The translations under genes were made by a program, and so were the position numbers. DNA of 5,793 nt from Actinomycetota bacterium (GTDB lineage Bacteria > Actinomycetota > Actinomycetes > Actinomycetales > Actinomycetaceae): positions 1 to 5,793 of the forward strand of contig JAHYYD010000147.1 in the NCBI GenBank assembly GCA_019425105.1. Reading direction: 5' to 3'. Shown here in pieces: positions 1 through 5,581 of this stretch; the stretch's first letter is position 1, and each line of letters starts with the position of its first letter. Under the pieces are notes generated by a model that did not search any database, was not told where the DNA came from, and saw only the letters and a list, made by a program, of their open reading frames with translations.

Positions 1-23
1 TGAGTTCCGAGCAGGTGCGCCAT
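1..23 (-). CDS. Start of a downstream gene, probably an ABC-F family ATPase (partial)
   Basis: Only seven complete codons are inside the window. They read M-A-H-L-L-G-T, starting with an ATG at 23-21 that shares one base with the ispE stop codon (TGATG arrangement), which is typical of translational coupling in an operon. Established knowledge: in many actinobacteria ispE is followed by an ABC-F-type duplicated ATPase (Uup/EttA-like, ribosome-associated), and such proteins often begin MAHLLG. The assignment rests on those six residues and on position, so it is tentative. The catalytic domains lie beyond the window edge. Confidence 0.5.
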
Positions 24-997
24 CAGATGGCCTCCGTCGATTCGATGCGGGCGCCACAGACGGGCCCGTGGGTGGGGATCGCGCGCGCAACCGTGGGCGT
101 GTCGCTGAGGGTGGCGGCGAGCGCTCGGGCGTGTGCGGCGTCGCGCGCGAGGGCGGCGACGGTCGGGCCGGACCCGGACAGGGTGACGGCCAGGGCTCCC
201 GCACCCTTCGCGGCGGCGATCGTGTCGGCCAGTTCGGGGCGCAGGCGCAGGGCGGGGGCCTGCAGGTCGTTGACGAGGCAGTGGCTCAGCTCCTCGGGTC
301 CTGCGCACAGGGCGGCGACGTCCTCGGGCGTGGGTTCGGCGAGGGCGGGCGCACCGACCGCGTCCACCCGGTCGAACTCGCGGAACACCTCGGGGGTGGA
401 CAGGCCTGCGTGGGCCAGGAGCATGACCCAGTGGTGCTGGCCCTCCTCGTCCCCCTCGCGCAGGACGCTCATGTGGTCGCCGCGCCCGGTTCCCAGCGCG
501 ATGCCGCCCGCCAGGCAGGCGGGCACGTCGGCGCCCAGCGAGCGGCCGATCGCCTCGAGTTGCTCGGCGCCGAGGCCCAGCTCCCACAGCTCGTTGCAGG
601 CCACCAGGGCGGCGGCCGCGTCTGCGGATCCGCCGGCCATGCCACCGGCGACGGGGACGCGCTTGTCGACGCGGATGCTCAGTCCCGCGGCGGTGGAGGC
701 CCAGGGGCCCGCGGCAGCGAGGCGCTGGAGGACGCGCGCGGAGCGCACCGCCAGGTGGGTCTGCGGGTCGAGGTCCGCCATGGCGCGGGTCGTGGCCTCG
801 TCGATGCTCCCGTCGGGCAGGTACGCGGTCGTCTCGACGCGCACGCCGGGTGTCTTCGAGGTGCGCACGGTGACGGTCTCGCGCAGGTTCAGGGCCTCGA
901 AGACCGTGACGAGCGGATGGTAGCCGTCGGGCGTGGGCGCGCCGACGCGCAGGGTCAGGTTGACTTTTCCGGGCGCACTGGCGCGCACTTCACGCAT
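23..997 (-). CDS. ispE: 4-diphosphocytidyl-2-C-methyl-D-erythritol kinase IspE
   Basis: GHMP-superfamily kinase that phosphorylates the 2-hydroxyl of 4-diphosphocytidyl-2-C-methylerythritol with ATP in the cytosol, a step of the non-mevalonate (MEP) isoprenoid pathway. The 324-residue product is close to the usual family length. Visible motifs: N-terminal APGKVNLTL (residues 8-16) with the substrate-site Lys11; the Gly/Ser-rich ATP loop PVAGGMAGGSADAAAAL (115-131); GADVP (155-159) carrying the likely catalytic Asp157; NDLQ (243-246); and the C-terminal GHMP motif LSGSGPTVAAL (273-283). The ATG start at 997 is preceded by AGGA five bases upstream, inside a purine-rich run (AGGAAGAAGGA), a good ribosome binding site. 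It lies 39 bp after rsmA on the same strand, so the two are probably co-transcribed, and its stop overlaps the next gene's start. Nothing looks broken. Confidence 0.96.
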   Translation of the reverse strand: MREVRASAPGKVNLTLRVGAPTPDGYHPLVTVFEALNLRETVTVRTSKTPGVRVETTAYLPDGSIDEATTRAMADLDPQTHLAVRSARVLQRLAAAGPWASTAAGLSIRVDKRVPVAGGMAGGSADAAAALVACNELWELGLGAEQLEAIGRSLGADVPACLAGGIALGTGRGDHMSVLREGDEEGQHHWVMLLAHAGLSTPEVFREFDRVDAVGAPALAEPTPEDVAALCAGPEELSHCLVNDLQAPALRLRPELADTIAAAKGAGALAVTLSGSGPTVAALARDAAHARALAATLSDTPTVARAIPTHGPVCGARIESTEAI

Positions 998-1036
998 GGC
1001 GTTCCTTCTTCCTGCCGATTGTCTTCCCAGCGGCCG

Positions 1037-2023
1037 TCAGCGGGCCGCGGTCGACGCCTCGAGGGTGCCGTTGGCGCGAGCCTCGATGACGGCGCGCCCC
1101 AGCTCGACGAACTCGTCGATCGAGAGAGTCTCACCGCGGCGCGTCGGGTCAATGCCGGCGGCCGACAGGAGAGCCTCGGAGGCCTCGGGGCCGCCCGCCC
1201 AGTTCTTGAGGGCCGCGCGCAGGGTCTTGCGACGCTGCCCGAAGGCCACGTCGGTGACCTCGAAGGTGGCGCGGCGCAGCTCGTCGTCCCCGCGCGGGGT
1301 CTCCAGGCGCGTCAGGCGCACGAGGGCACTATCCACGCCGGGCACCGGCCAAAACACCGAGCGACCAATCGTCCCCGCACGCTCAACCGAGCCATACCAG
1401 GAGGCCTTCACCGAGGGCACGCCGTACGTGCGCGATCCGGGGCCAGCGGCCAGGCGGTCCGCGACCTCAGCCTGGACCATGACGACGACGACCTGGATGG
1501 AGGGGAAGGCCTCGAGCATGTTGAGCAGAACCGGCACGGCCACGTTGTACGGCAGGTTCGCGACGAGCTTCGTGGGGGCGGGCCAGTCCACGCCGAAGTC
1601 ATCGACGCCGCTGATTTCCGTGGCGTCCATGGTGACGACGTGGAAGCGGTCGGCGGCCTCGCTCATGCGGGCGCGCACGGTCTCGGGCAGGGCTGCGGCC
1701 AGGGGCGGGTCGATCTCGACGGCACGCACGCGCGCGCCGACTTCCAGGAGCGCCAGGGTCAGGGAGCCGAGGCCGGGGCCGACCTCGACGACCTCGTCGC
1801 CCTCTTCGACGCCACCGGCTGCGACGATCTTGCGCACCGTGCCCGCGTCGTGCACGAAGTTCTGGCCCAGCACCTTGGTAGGGCGAATCCCGAGCGCCTC
1901 GGAGATGGCCTTCACTTCAAGGGGGCCGAGGAGGCCCGTCTCGGAGGGGACGGCGCCCTCGGGCAGGGTCGGGTCGAGGCGGCGCGAATCGCGCTGGTTG
2001 CGGGGAGTGGAGGATCGGCTCAC
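1037..2023 (-). CDS. rsmA: 16S rRNA (adenine1518-N6/adenine1519-N6)-dimethyltransferase RsmA/KsgA
   Basis: SAM-dependent enzyme that dimethylates two adjacent adenines in the 3' terminal hairpin of 16S rRNA during small-subunit maturation; its loss is classically linked to kasugamycin resistance. Motifs in the 328-residue product: LGQNF (52-56), SAM motif [12 protein letters not shown] (79-89), acidic ribose-binding Glu103 in AVEID, Asp133, and the target-adenine motif NLPYN (156-160). The C-terminal helical part shows [14 protein letters not shown] (224-237), FGQRRKTLR (261-269) and [12 protein letters not shown] (294-305). The GTG at 2023 adds about 30 residues before the conserved LLGP start of the fold, as is common in actinobacterial homologues. 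No Shine-Dalgarno precedes it; instead a TAGACT box ends seven bases upstream, suggesting a leaderless mRNA. It leads the rsmA-ispE unit. Function is confident; the exact start is less so. Confidence 0.95.
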   Translation of the reverse strand: MSRSSTPRNQRDSRRLDPTLPEGAVPSETGLLGPLEVKAISEALGIRPTKVLGQNFVHDAGTVRKIVAAGGVEEGDEVVEVGPGLGSLTLALLEVGARVRAVEIDPPLAAALPETVRARMSEAADRFHVVTMDATEISGVDDFGVDWPAPTKLVANLPYNVAVPVLLNMLEAFPSIQVVVVMVQAEVADRLAAGPGSRTYGVPSVKASWYGSVERAGTIGRSVFWPVPGVDSALVRLTRLETPRGDDELRRATFEVTDVAFGQRRKTLRAALKNWAGGPEASEALLSAAGIDPTRRGETLSIDEFVELGRAVIEARANGTLEASTAAR

Positions 2024-2030
2024 GGTGGCA

Positions 2031-2036
2031 AGTCTA
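2031..2036 (-). promoter_or_regulatory. Candidate -10 box (TAGACT) for leaderless rsmA transcript
   Basis: On the minus strand TAGACT fits the actinobacterial sigma-A -10 pattern TANNNT and is followed by exactly seven bases (TGCCACC) before the GTG start of rsmA. That would place transcription initiation at or next to the G of GTG, i.e. a leaderless message, which is common in actinobacteria and agrees with the lack of a ribosome binding site. No convincing -35 hexamer is visible at 16-18 bp spacing. This is inferred from spacing only. Confidence 0.4.
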
Positions 2037-2098
2037 GTGCACGGGGCCGACGAGGCCGGGGCAAGGTGCCCTGTGAGGCTCGGAGCGTCACGGGGCTT

Positions 2099-2250
2099 GC
2101 CACAAACTCACCTTCCCCGACAATGTTGCATGCAATTTAATCTGGTCAGATTTTAGGTATGGCCCAAAACCGCATGATTCCAACGACCGTAGTTCAGATC
2201 ATGAAATACTCGACGGGGAATTGCATGCGAAATTGCGACAGGACGGCACT
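2099..2250. repeat. Copy A of a ~150-bp duplicated stem-loop element
   Basis: This copy aligns without gaps to 2430-2581 at a constant offset of 331 bp. It is closed by a 12-bp inverted repeat, TTGCATGCAATT (2126-2137) with AATTGCATGCGA (2219-2230), extended outward by CAAT/ATTG (2121-2124 with 2232-2235) after one mismatch. Inside are a local hairpin AATCTG-GT-CAGATT, a small TTCA/TGAA hairpin (2193-2196 with 2202-2205) and a core at 2165-2186 that is identical in copy B. It could be a structured RNA, a miniature mobile element or a protein-binding site; the sequence alone does not decide. Confidence 0.7.
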
Positions 2251-2298
2251 GGAATACGTCATGAATCCACTCGGCGGGCGATAGTGATCGCTCTACGC

Positions 2299-2414
2299 GG
2301 ACAGGTTCCAGGCATCCGGATAGGTTAGCCGCATCCGGATAGGTTAGCCACATCCGGATAGGTTAATAAGCTATCCGGATACTCGTTACCTATCCATATC
2401 TTCACAACCTATCC
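2299..2414. repeat. 19-bp-period array of GGATAGGTT sites, four direct then three inverted
   Basis: Direct sites start at 2299 (variant GGACAGGTT), 2318, 2337 and 2356, each 19 bp apart; units 2 and 3 read GGATAGGTTAGCC plus a spacer ending in ATCC. After a turn near 2366 the same word occurs inverted as AGCTATCC (weak, ending 2376), TACCTATCC (2387-2395) and AACCTATCC (2406-2414), again 19 bp apart. Site junctions often form the palindrome ATCCGGAT. The array is therefore close to dyad-symmetric about 2366. It resembles an iteron or multi-site operator array rather than CRISPR, since there are no unique ~30-bp spacers. The binding partner is unknown. Confidence 0.85.
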
Positions 2415-2429
2415 GCGTGCTAGCGGCGA

Positions 2430-2581
2430 GCCAGATTCTCACCTTCCCCAACAATCTCGCACGTAATTTAACCTGTTCAGTTTCTAGCCACGGCTCAAAA
2501 CCGCATGATTCCAACGATGCGATTTCAAATCTTGAAACAGCTGATAGGGAATTACGTGCGAAATTGTGGCGGGAGCGCACC
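2430..2581. repeat. Copy B of a ~150-bp duplicated stem-loop element
   Basis: Same orientation as copy A and gap-free against it, with identity falling away beyond about 2581. The closing stem is perfect here: TCGCACGTAATT (2457-2468) with AATTACGTGCGA (2550-2561), plus ACAAT/ATTGT outside it (2451-2455 with 2563-2567). Several differences from copy A keep the stem paired. A further hairpin, TTTCAA-ATC-TTGAAA, lies at 2523-2537. The core 2496-2517 matches copy A exactly. It ends 27 bp before the terminator of the Apf-like gene. Confidence 0.7.
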
Positions 2582-2608
2582 GACGCACCACCACACCTCC
2601 GACACAAA

Positions 2609-2646
2609 GGGCCGGGCCCGACAACCGTCGTTGTCAGACCCGGCCC
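2609..2646 (-). terminator. Intrinsic terminator of the Apf-like G5 gene
   Basis: A 17-bp GC-rich stem (minus strand GGGCCGGGTCTGACAAC paired with GTTGTCGGGCCCGGCCC, two G-U pairs) closes a four-base GACG loop and is followed by TTTGTG. It starts 16 bases after the stop codon of the gene at 2663-4102. The opposite strand has no T tract after the stem, so it is oriented for minus-strand transcription. Confidence 0.82.
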
Positions 2647-2662
2647 CAAACAGCTCTCAGAC

Positions 2663-4102
2663 TTAGTACCAGCCCACCGTGTTCGAGTGCGCCCACGCCG
2701 AGCACGGCGTGCCGTAGCGGCCCTTGATGTAGCCGATGCCCCAGTTGATCTGGGTGATCGGGTTGGTGCGCCAGTCAGCGCCGACCGACGCCATCTTGGA
2801 ACCGGGCAGGGCCTGCGGAATACCGTAGGCGCCCGACGACGCGTTCTCGGCGTAGGGATTCCACTGCGACTCACGGTTCCACAGGAGGACCAGGCACTGG
2901 TACTCGCTGTCGCCCCAGCCCTGGGCTGCGACGAGAGGCTTGGCCAGCGAACGTGGATCCTCGCCCGAGTAGGTTGTCGGCACAGCACCCGCCGCGGCGG
3001 CAGCAGCCGCAGCAGCGGCGGCAGTGGCCGAGTCCGCGTTCTTCGTGTCGGCAGCGATCGCGGCGATCTCTTCCTTCGTGGAGATCGTTCCGAGCTTCGC
3101 GCGATAGCGCACGGAGGTGGTGCCGTCCGCCTCGGTCTTCTCCTCAAGGGTGGCCTTGGGATCAATGCCTGCGGCAACGAGGGCGGCCGGGGTCGCTTCC
3201 TTCGTTCCTTCACTGCGCACCTGGGTGACAGGCTGCGAGGTCGAATGCTCGGTGATCGGCACGGAGGTCAGGACCTCGTCGCCATTCTTTTCCTGCCACA
3301 CGGTCCACGTCGTCGCACCATTGACGCCGGCAGTGGTCACCTGGTACTCGCCCACGAACAGGTCGGCGCTGGTCGTCGTCGTCTCGCTGAAGGGGATTTC
3401 AACGGTTTCGGTGGCTTCGCCGCGGGTCACGCGACTCACGTTGATCGTGAGTTCGCCGGTGGGGCCGTTGGAGACGGTCACGCGGTCGAGGGGGTGCACG
3501 GAGACTCCGGCGGCCTCGAGAATGGCGCGCGCGTCCTGGCCGGGACGTGCGGCGACTTCGCGGGTCGAGCCGTCCACCGTGACCGAGACGTTGCGGGCGC
3601 GCGAGACGAGCGGGGTCAGCTCATCGCGGGACGAGGAGCGGTCCGCCGCGAGCGAGACAGCCGAGCCGAGCGGCGCAGCGTCGGCGAGGATGCTGTCCGC
3701 TGAGGAGGCCGTGGTCCACAGGGTGCGCGTCTGCCCGTCGACGCTGACCGTGTAGGCCTTCGAGGTGCGCACGACGATCGTGTCGCCGTCGCGCACGGCC
3801 TCACCCGGGCCGGGCTGCACGAGGTCGTTGCTACCAACGCTCACGCCGGCGGCCTTGAGCGCATCGCCGACAGTGTTGCCCCACGAGGTGACAGGGCGGG
3901 ATACGCCGTTGACCTCGAGCATGACGGAGGTGTGCGAGGAGGCGACGCCGACGCCAGCGATAGCGAAGACGCCTGCCGAGGTCAGGGCCGCGGCTCCGAG
4001 AACGACGCGCGGGGAGGGTGCAAAGGAGCGCAGTCGGCCACCGAGGACGTGCAGGGCGCTGGCGGCGGACGCACTCAGGGAGGTGCTCAGATGATGGCTC
4101 AC
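2663..4102 (-). CDS. Secreted DUF348/G5 protein with Apf-like lytic transglycosylase domain
   Basis: Predicted extracytoplasmic peptidoglycan-cleaving protein of 479 residues. Order of parts: short basic N-terminus, hydrophobic signal/anchor helix (about 34-56), three DUF348 (YabE-type) modules (about 58-105, 116-160, 171-212), a G5 domain (about 219-300), a charged linker with an uninterrupted alanine tract (361-371), and a C-terminal domain (about 385-479). That head shows WNRESQWNPYAENASSGAYG, with probable catalytic Glu411, then PGSKM and the terminal GRYGTPCSAWAHSNTVGWY. This is the aggregation-promoting-factor-type/SLT-like head, not an Rpf fold, so the usual rpfB label would mislead. 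Cys403 and Cys467 could form a disulfide. The GTG start at 4102 has GGAG (4107-4110) four bases upstream. It follows the RpfB-like gene across a hairpin and ends at a strong terminator. Family assignment is firm; the exact bond cleaved is inferred. Confidence 0.9.
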   Translation of the reverse strand: MSHHLSTSLSASAASALHVLGGRLRSFAPSPRVVLGAAALTSAGVFAIAGVGVASSHTSVMLEVNGVSRPVTSWGNTVGDALKAAGVSVGSNDLVQPGPGEAVRDGDTIVVRTSKAYTVSVDGQTRTLWTTASSADSILADAAPLGSAVSLAADRSSSRDELTPLVSRARNVSVTVDGSTREVAARPGQDARAILEAAGVSVHPLDRVTVSNGPTGELTINVSRVTRGEATETVEIPFSETTTTSADLFVGEYQVTTAGVNGATTWTVWQEKNGDEVLTSVPITEHSTSQPVTQVRSEGTKEATPAALVAAGIDPKATLEEKTEADGTTSVRYRAKLGTISTKEEIAAIAADTKNADSATAAAAAAAAAAAGAVPTTYSGEDPRSLAKPLVAAQGWGDSEYQCLVLLWNRESQWNPYAENASSGAYGIPQALPGSKMASVGADWRTNPITQINWGIGYIKGRYGTPCSAWAHSNTVGWY

Positions 4103-4106
4103 AATT

Positions 4107-4110
4107 CTCC
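4107..4110 (-). promoter_or_regulatory. Ribosome binding site fixing the GTG start of the Apf-like gene
   Basis: GGAG followed by AATT and then GTG on the minus strand. The spacing is short but usable, and no other start candidate before the hydrophobic helix has a better site, so it supports initiation at 4102. Confidence 0.55.
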
Positions 4111-4151
4111 AGTTACTCGCTCTTGGTACTGCTGGTCAGCTTAGCGTGAGC

Positions 4152-4189
4152 GCCCGCTGGCACGCCAGAGTCCTGGCGCGCCAGCGGGC
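4152..4189 (-). terminator. Strong hairpin between the two G5 genes, tail-less terminator or processing site
   Basis: Minus strand GCCCGCTGGCGCGCCAG and CTGGCGTGCCAGCGGGC form a 17-bp stem with one G-U pair around a GACT loop. The stem begins nine bases after the RpfB-like stop codon. No T tract follows (GCTCACGC), so it may be an I-shaped actinobacterial terminator, a partial terminator giving unequal expression of the two genes, or an mRNA-stabilising 3' end. The next gene starts about 50 bp later. Confidence 0.6.
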
Positions 4190-4198
4190 AATGTCACG

Positions 4199-5428
4199 TC
4201 AGACGAGGCCGAGCTTGTAGGCGCAGCCCCACTGGCCCCAACCGGAGCGCTGCTGGAGCATGCGCGCACGCATGGTCTGCTCCTCGGCGGAAGCATCGGA
4301 GGGCAGGCCGGATCCGCCCACGGAACGCCACGTCGGCAGCGAGAACTGATACATGCCGTAGTAGCCGTTGCCCGTGTTGATCGAGGGGTTACCGCCGGAC
4401 TCGCACTGAGCGATGGCAGCCCAGATCGCCGCATCGTCGCCGGAGACGGCGGCGGGAGCAGAGGCGGACGAAGAGGAAGCGGAGGAACCTGAAGAATCAG
4501 ACGAGGAGGACGACTTCGAGGCGGCATCCTCGGCCTTCTTGGCCTTCGTGCCCTTGGAGACGATGCGCTTGGTGGGCTCGGTGCGCGTCGTGGACAGGAC
4601 GGCGGAGACGGTGACGTTGCCGTCGACGGTCTCCTGATAGGTCTCGGTTACCTCAGACCCGGCCACGCCCTCCTGGACGGTCTTCTCGGTGCCTTCTTCG
4701 GCCTCGGCGTCCTCGCGCTCTTCGGTCTCGTAGGGGATCTCGGTCGTGGTGGACACGTTGCCGCGCACGACGCGCGCGACGCGCAAGGTGGCCTCGCCGC
4801 CGTTGTGTTCCAGGGTCACACGGTCGATCGGACCGGCGCTGATACCGGCCTTCTCGAGGATCGCGGTCGTGCCTTCGTCGGAGGAAGCGACGACGTCGGT
4901 CGTGGCGCCGTCGGCGATGACGTGGATCGTCTCGCCGGCCTCGGCGACGGGCATCTCGGCGCGGGTGTAGGAGCGGTCGGCGGCCATCGACGAGGCGGAA
5001 GCAGGCAGGGCCGCAAGCACGCCGTGGATGGACGAGGCGGTGGACCATGCGGTGGTCTGGTTACCATCGACGGTCACGTTGTATTCGGTGGCGGTGCGCA
5101 CGACGACGGTATCGCCGTTCGCAACGCTCTGATCGGAGGCGGGGGCGACGAGGTCATGGGCGCCGACGGAGACACCGGCCGTGCTCAGGGCGTCGCCTGC
5201 GGTCGTGAAGAAGCCGGACACGTCGTGGGTGACGCCGTCAACTTCGACGGTCACGTGACGATAGGAGGTGCCGATGGCGGTAGCAGCAGTACCGGCCACC
5301 AGGAGGGCCGTCGCGGCGGCGACGGAAATAACGGTTGTGCGGGAGGGCTGAACGCTCACGTGTCTCCAGACGTTGAAGGTTCCGCTTCGAGGGTCGTATC
5401 GACGCATGTGCCGCATAACGGGGCGCAT
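4199..5428 (-). CDS. rpfB: RpfB-like resuscitation-promoting factor (DUF348 x3, G5, Rpf domain)
   Basis: Secreted or membrane-anchored muralytic protein; Rpf proteins cleave peptidoglycan and promote growth resumption from dormancy. With the ATG at 5428 the product has 409 residues: basic N-terminus, hydrophobic helix (about 32-53), three DUF348 modules (about 58-105, 116-150, 168-205), a G5 domain (about 211-294) carrying an acidic insert (EEREDAEAEEG, 236-246), a Ser-rich linker (303-330) and the Rpf domain (332-407). The last shows WAAIAQCESGG with catalytic Glu343, INTGNGYYGMYQFSLPTW, and GWGQWGCAYKLG; Cys342 and Cys402 match the Rpf disulfide. The position after tatD and upstream of rsmA is the canonical rpfB locus. 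The frame stays open to a TTG at 5473, and ATGs also occur at 5416 and 5407. None has a clear ribosome binding site; 5428 is chosen because the extra codons have weak G/C third positions and overlap a palindrome. Start uncertain, family firm. Confidence 0.92.
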   Translation of the reverse strand: MRPVMRHMRRYDPRSGTFNVWRHVSVQPSRTTVISVAAATALLVAGTAATAIGTSYRHVTVEVDGVTHDVSGFFTTAGDALSTAGVSVGAHDLVAPASDQSVANGDTVVVRTATEYNVTVDGNQTTAWSTASSIHGVLAALPASASSMAADRSYTRAEMPVAEAGETIHVIADGATTDVVASSDEGTTAILEKAGISAGPIDRVTLEHNGGEATLRVARVVRGNVSTTTEIPYETEEREDAEAEEGTEKTVQEGVAGSEVTETYQETVDGNVTVSAVLSTTRTEPTKRIVSKGTKAKKAEDAASKSSSSSDSSGSSASSSSASAPAAVSGDDAAIWAAIAQCESGGNPSINTGNGYYGMYQFSLPTWRSVGGSGLPSDASAEEQTMRARMLQQRSGWGQWGCAYKLGLV

Positions 5429-5465
5429 ACGGGCGAGTCGCTCGAATTGGACTGACACACCCACC

Positions 5466-5481
5466 GTAACCAATTTGTTAC
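5466..5481. promoter_or_regulatory. GTAAC-N6-GTTAC inverted repeat at the rpfB start region
   Basis: A perfect 5-bp dyad with a six-base AT-rich centre sits 38 bp upstream of the chosen rpfB ATG, in the only gap between tatD and rpfB. It has the form of a transcription-factor operator. Control of M. tuberculosis rpfB by the response regulator MtrA has been reported, which makes such a regulator one candidate, but the match to any known consensus was not tested. No clear -10/-35 pair could be assigned around it. Confidence 0.35.
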
Positions 5482-5554
5482 CGTTGTGCGACCACTTTGA
5501 CGCAATTCACCAGCATGTGGGCACCGTTCGACACGACGCGAAAGCCTCGTCAAA

Positions 5555-5570
5555 CCCGCGTTATCACGGG
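5555..5570 (-). terminator. Weak hairpin after tatD
   Basis: Minus strand CCCGTG-ATAA-CGCGGG forms a 6-bp stem (one G-T pair) 11 bases after the tatD stop, followed by TTTG. The stem and T run are short, so termination would be partial at best. An operator or chance palindrome is also possible. Confidence 0.3.
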
Positions 5571-5581
5571 CAAAAGGTCCC

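Larger units (their letters stand above)
2024..2608. other. 585-bp gene-free, lower-GC intergenic region
   Basis: Between the rpf-side terminator and rsmA there is no credible protein gene on either strand. From about 2100 to 2580 the sequence is visibly richer in A/T than the flanking genes. Part of it is organised as two copies of a ~150-bp element (2099-2250 and 2430-2581) around a 19-bp-period array (2299-2414). A small perfect hairpin, GCGAT-AGTG-ATCGC, sits at 2278-2291. The remaining pieces (2037-2098, 2251-2277, 2415-2429, 2582-2608) show nothing recognisable. Short open frames crossing the repeats do not behave like genes. No transfer RNA, CRISPR repeat or transposase remnant is seen. 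Confidence 0.7.

Noticed and set aside
68..2140. A 690-codon open frame on the plus strand across ispE and rsmA, and a similar 428-codon one at 2417-3703
   Set aside because: Both are antisense shadows of firmly recognised minus-strand genes in GC-rich DNA. Their translations are Gly/Arg/Ala-rich with no domain, and they run through intergenic repeats and a terminator.
2159..2284. 41-codon plus-strand frame (MAQNRMIPTT...) within repeat copy A
   Set aside because: In copy B the start ATG is ACG. Differences between copies are not concentrated in third codon positions (e.g. GTA/CGA, TAC/CAG), and no ribosome binding site is clear. The changes fit stem pairing better than protein coding.
2153..2353. 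66-codon minus-strand frame through the repeat array and copy A
   Set aside because: It starts inside a 19-bp repeat unit, crosses the non-coding elements, has no ribosome binding site and resembles no family.
2299..2414. CRISPR array
   Set aside because: Repeats are 19 bp end to end with no unique spacers, half are inverted, and no cas gene is near.
2521..2537. tRNA-like T-arm (TTCAAATC) in copy B
   Set aside because: The flanking bases do not form a five-pair T stem and no acceptor or anticodon arm can be drawn; it is better explained by the TTTCAA/TTGAAA hairpin.
2099..2581. c-di-AMP (ydaO-type) riboswitch, which precedes rpf genes in some actinobacteria
   Set aside because: I do not see the conserved ydaO core sequences, and the element lies downstream of both G5 genes rather than in front of them.
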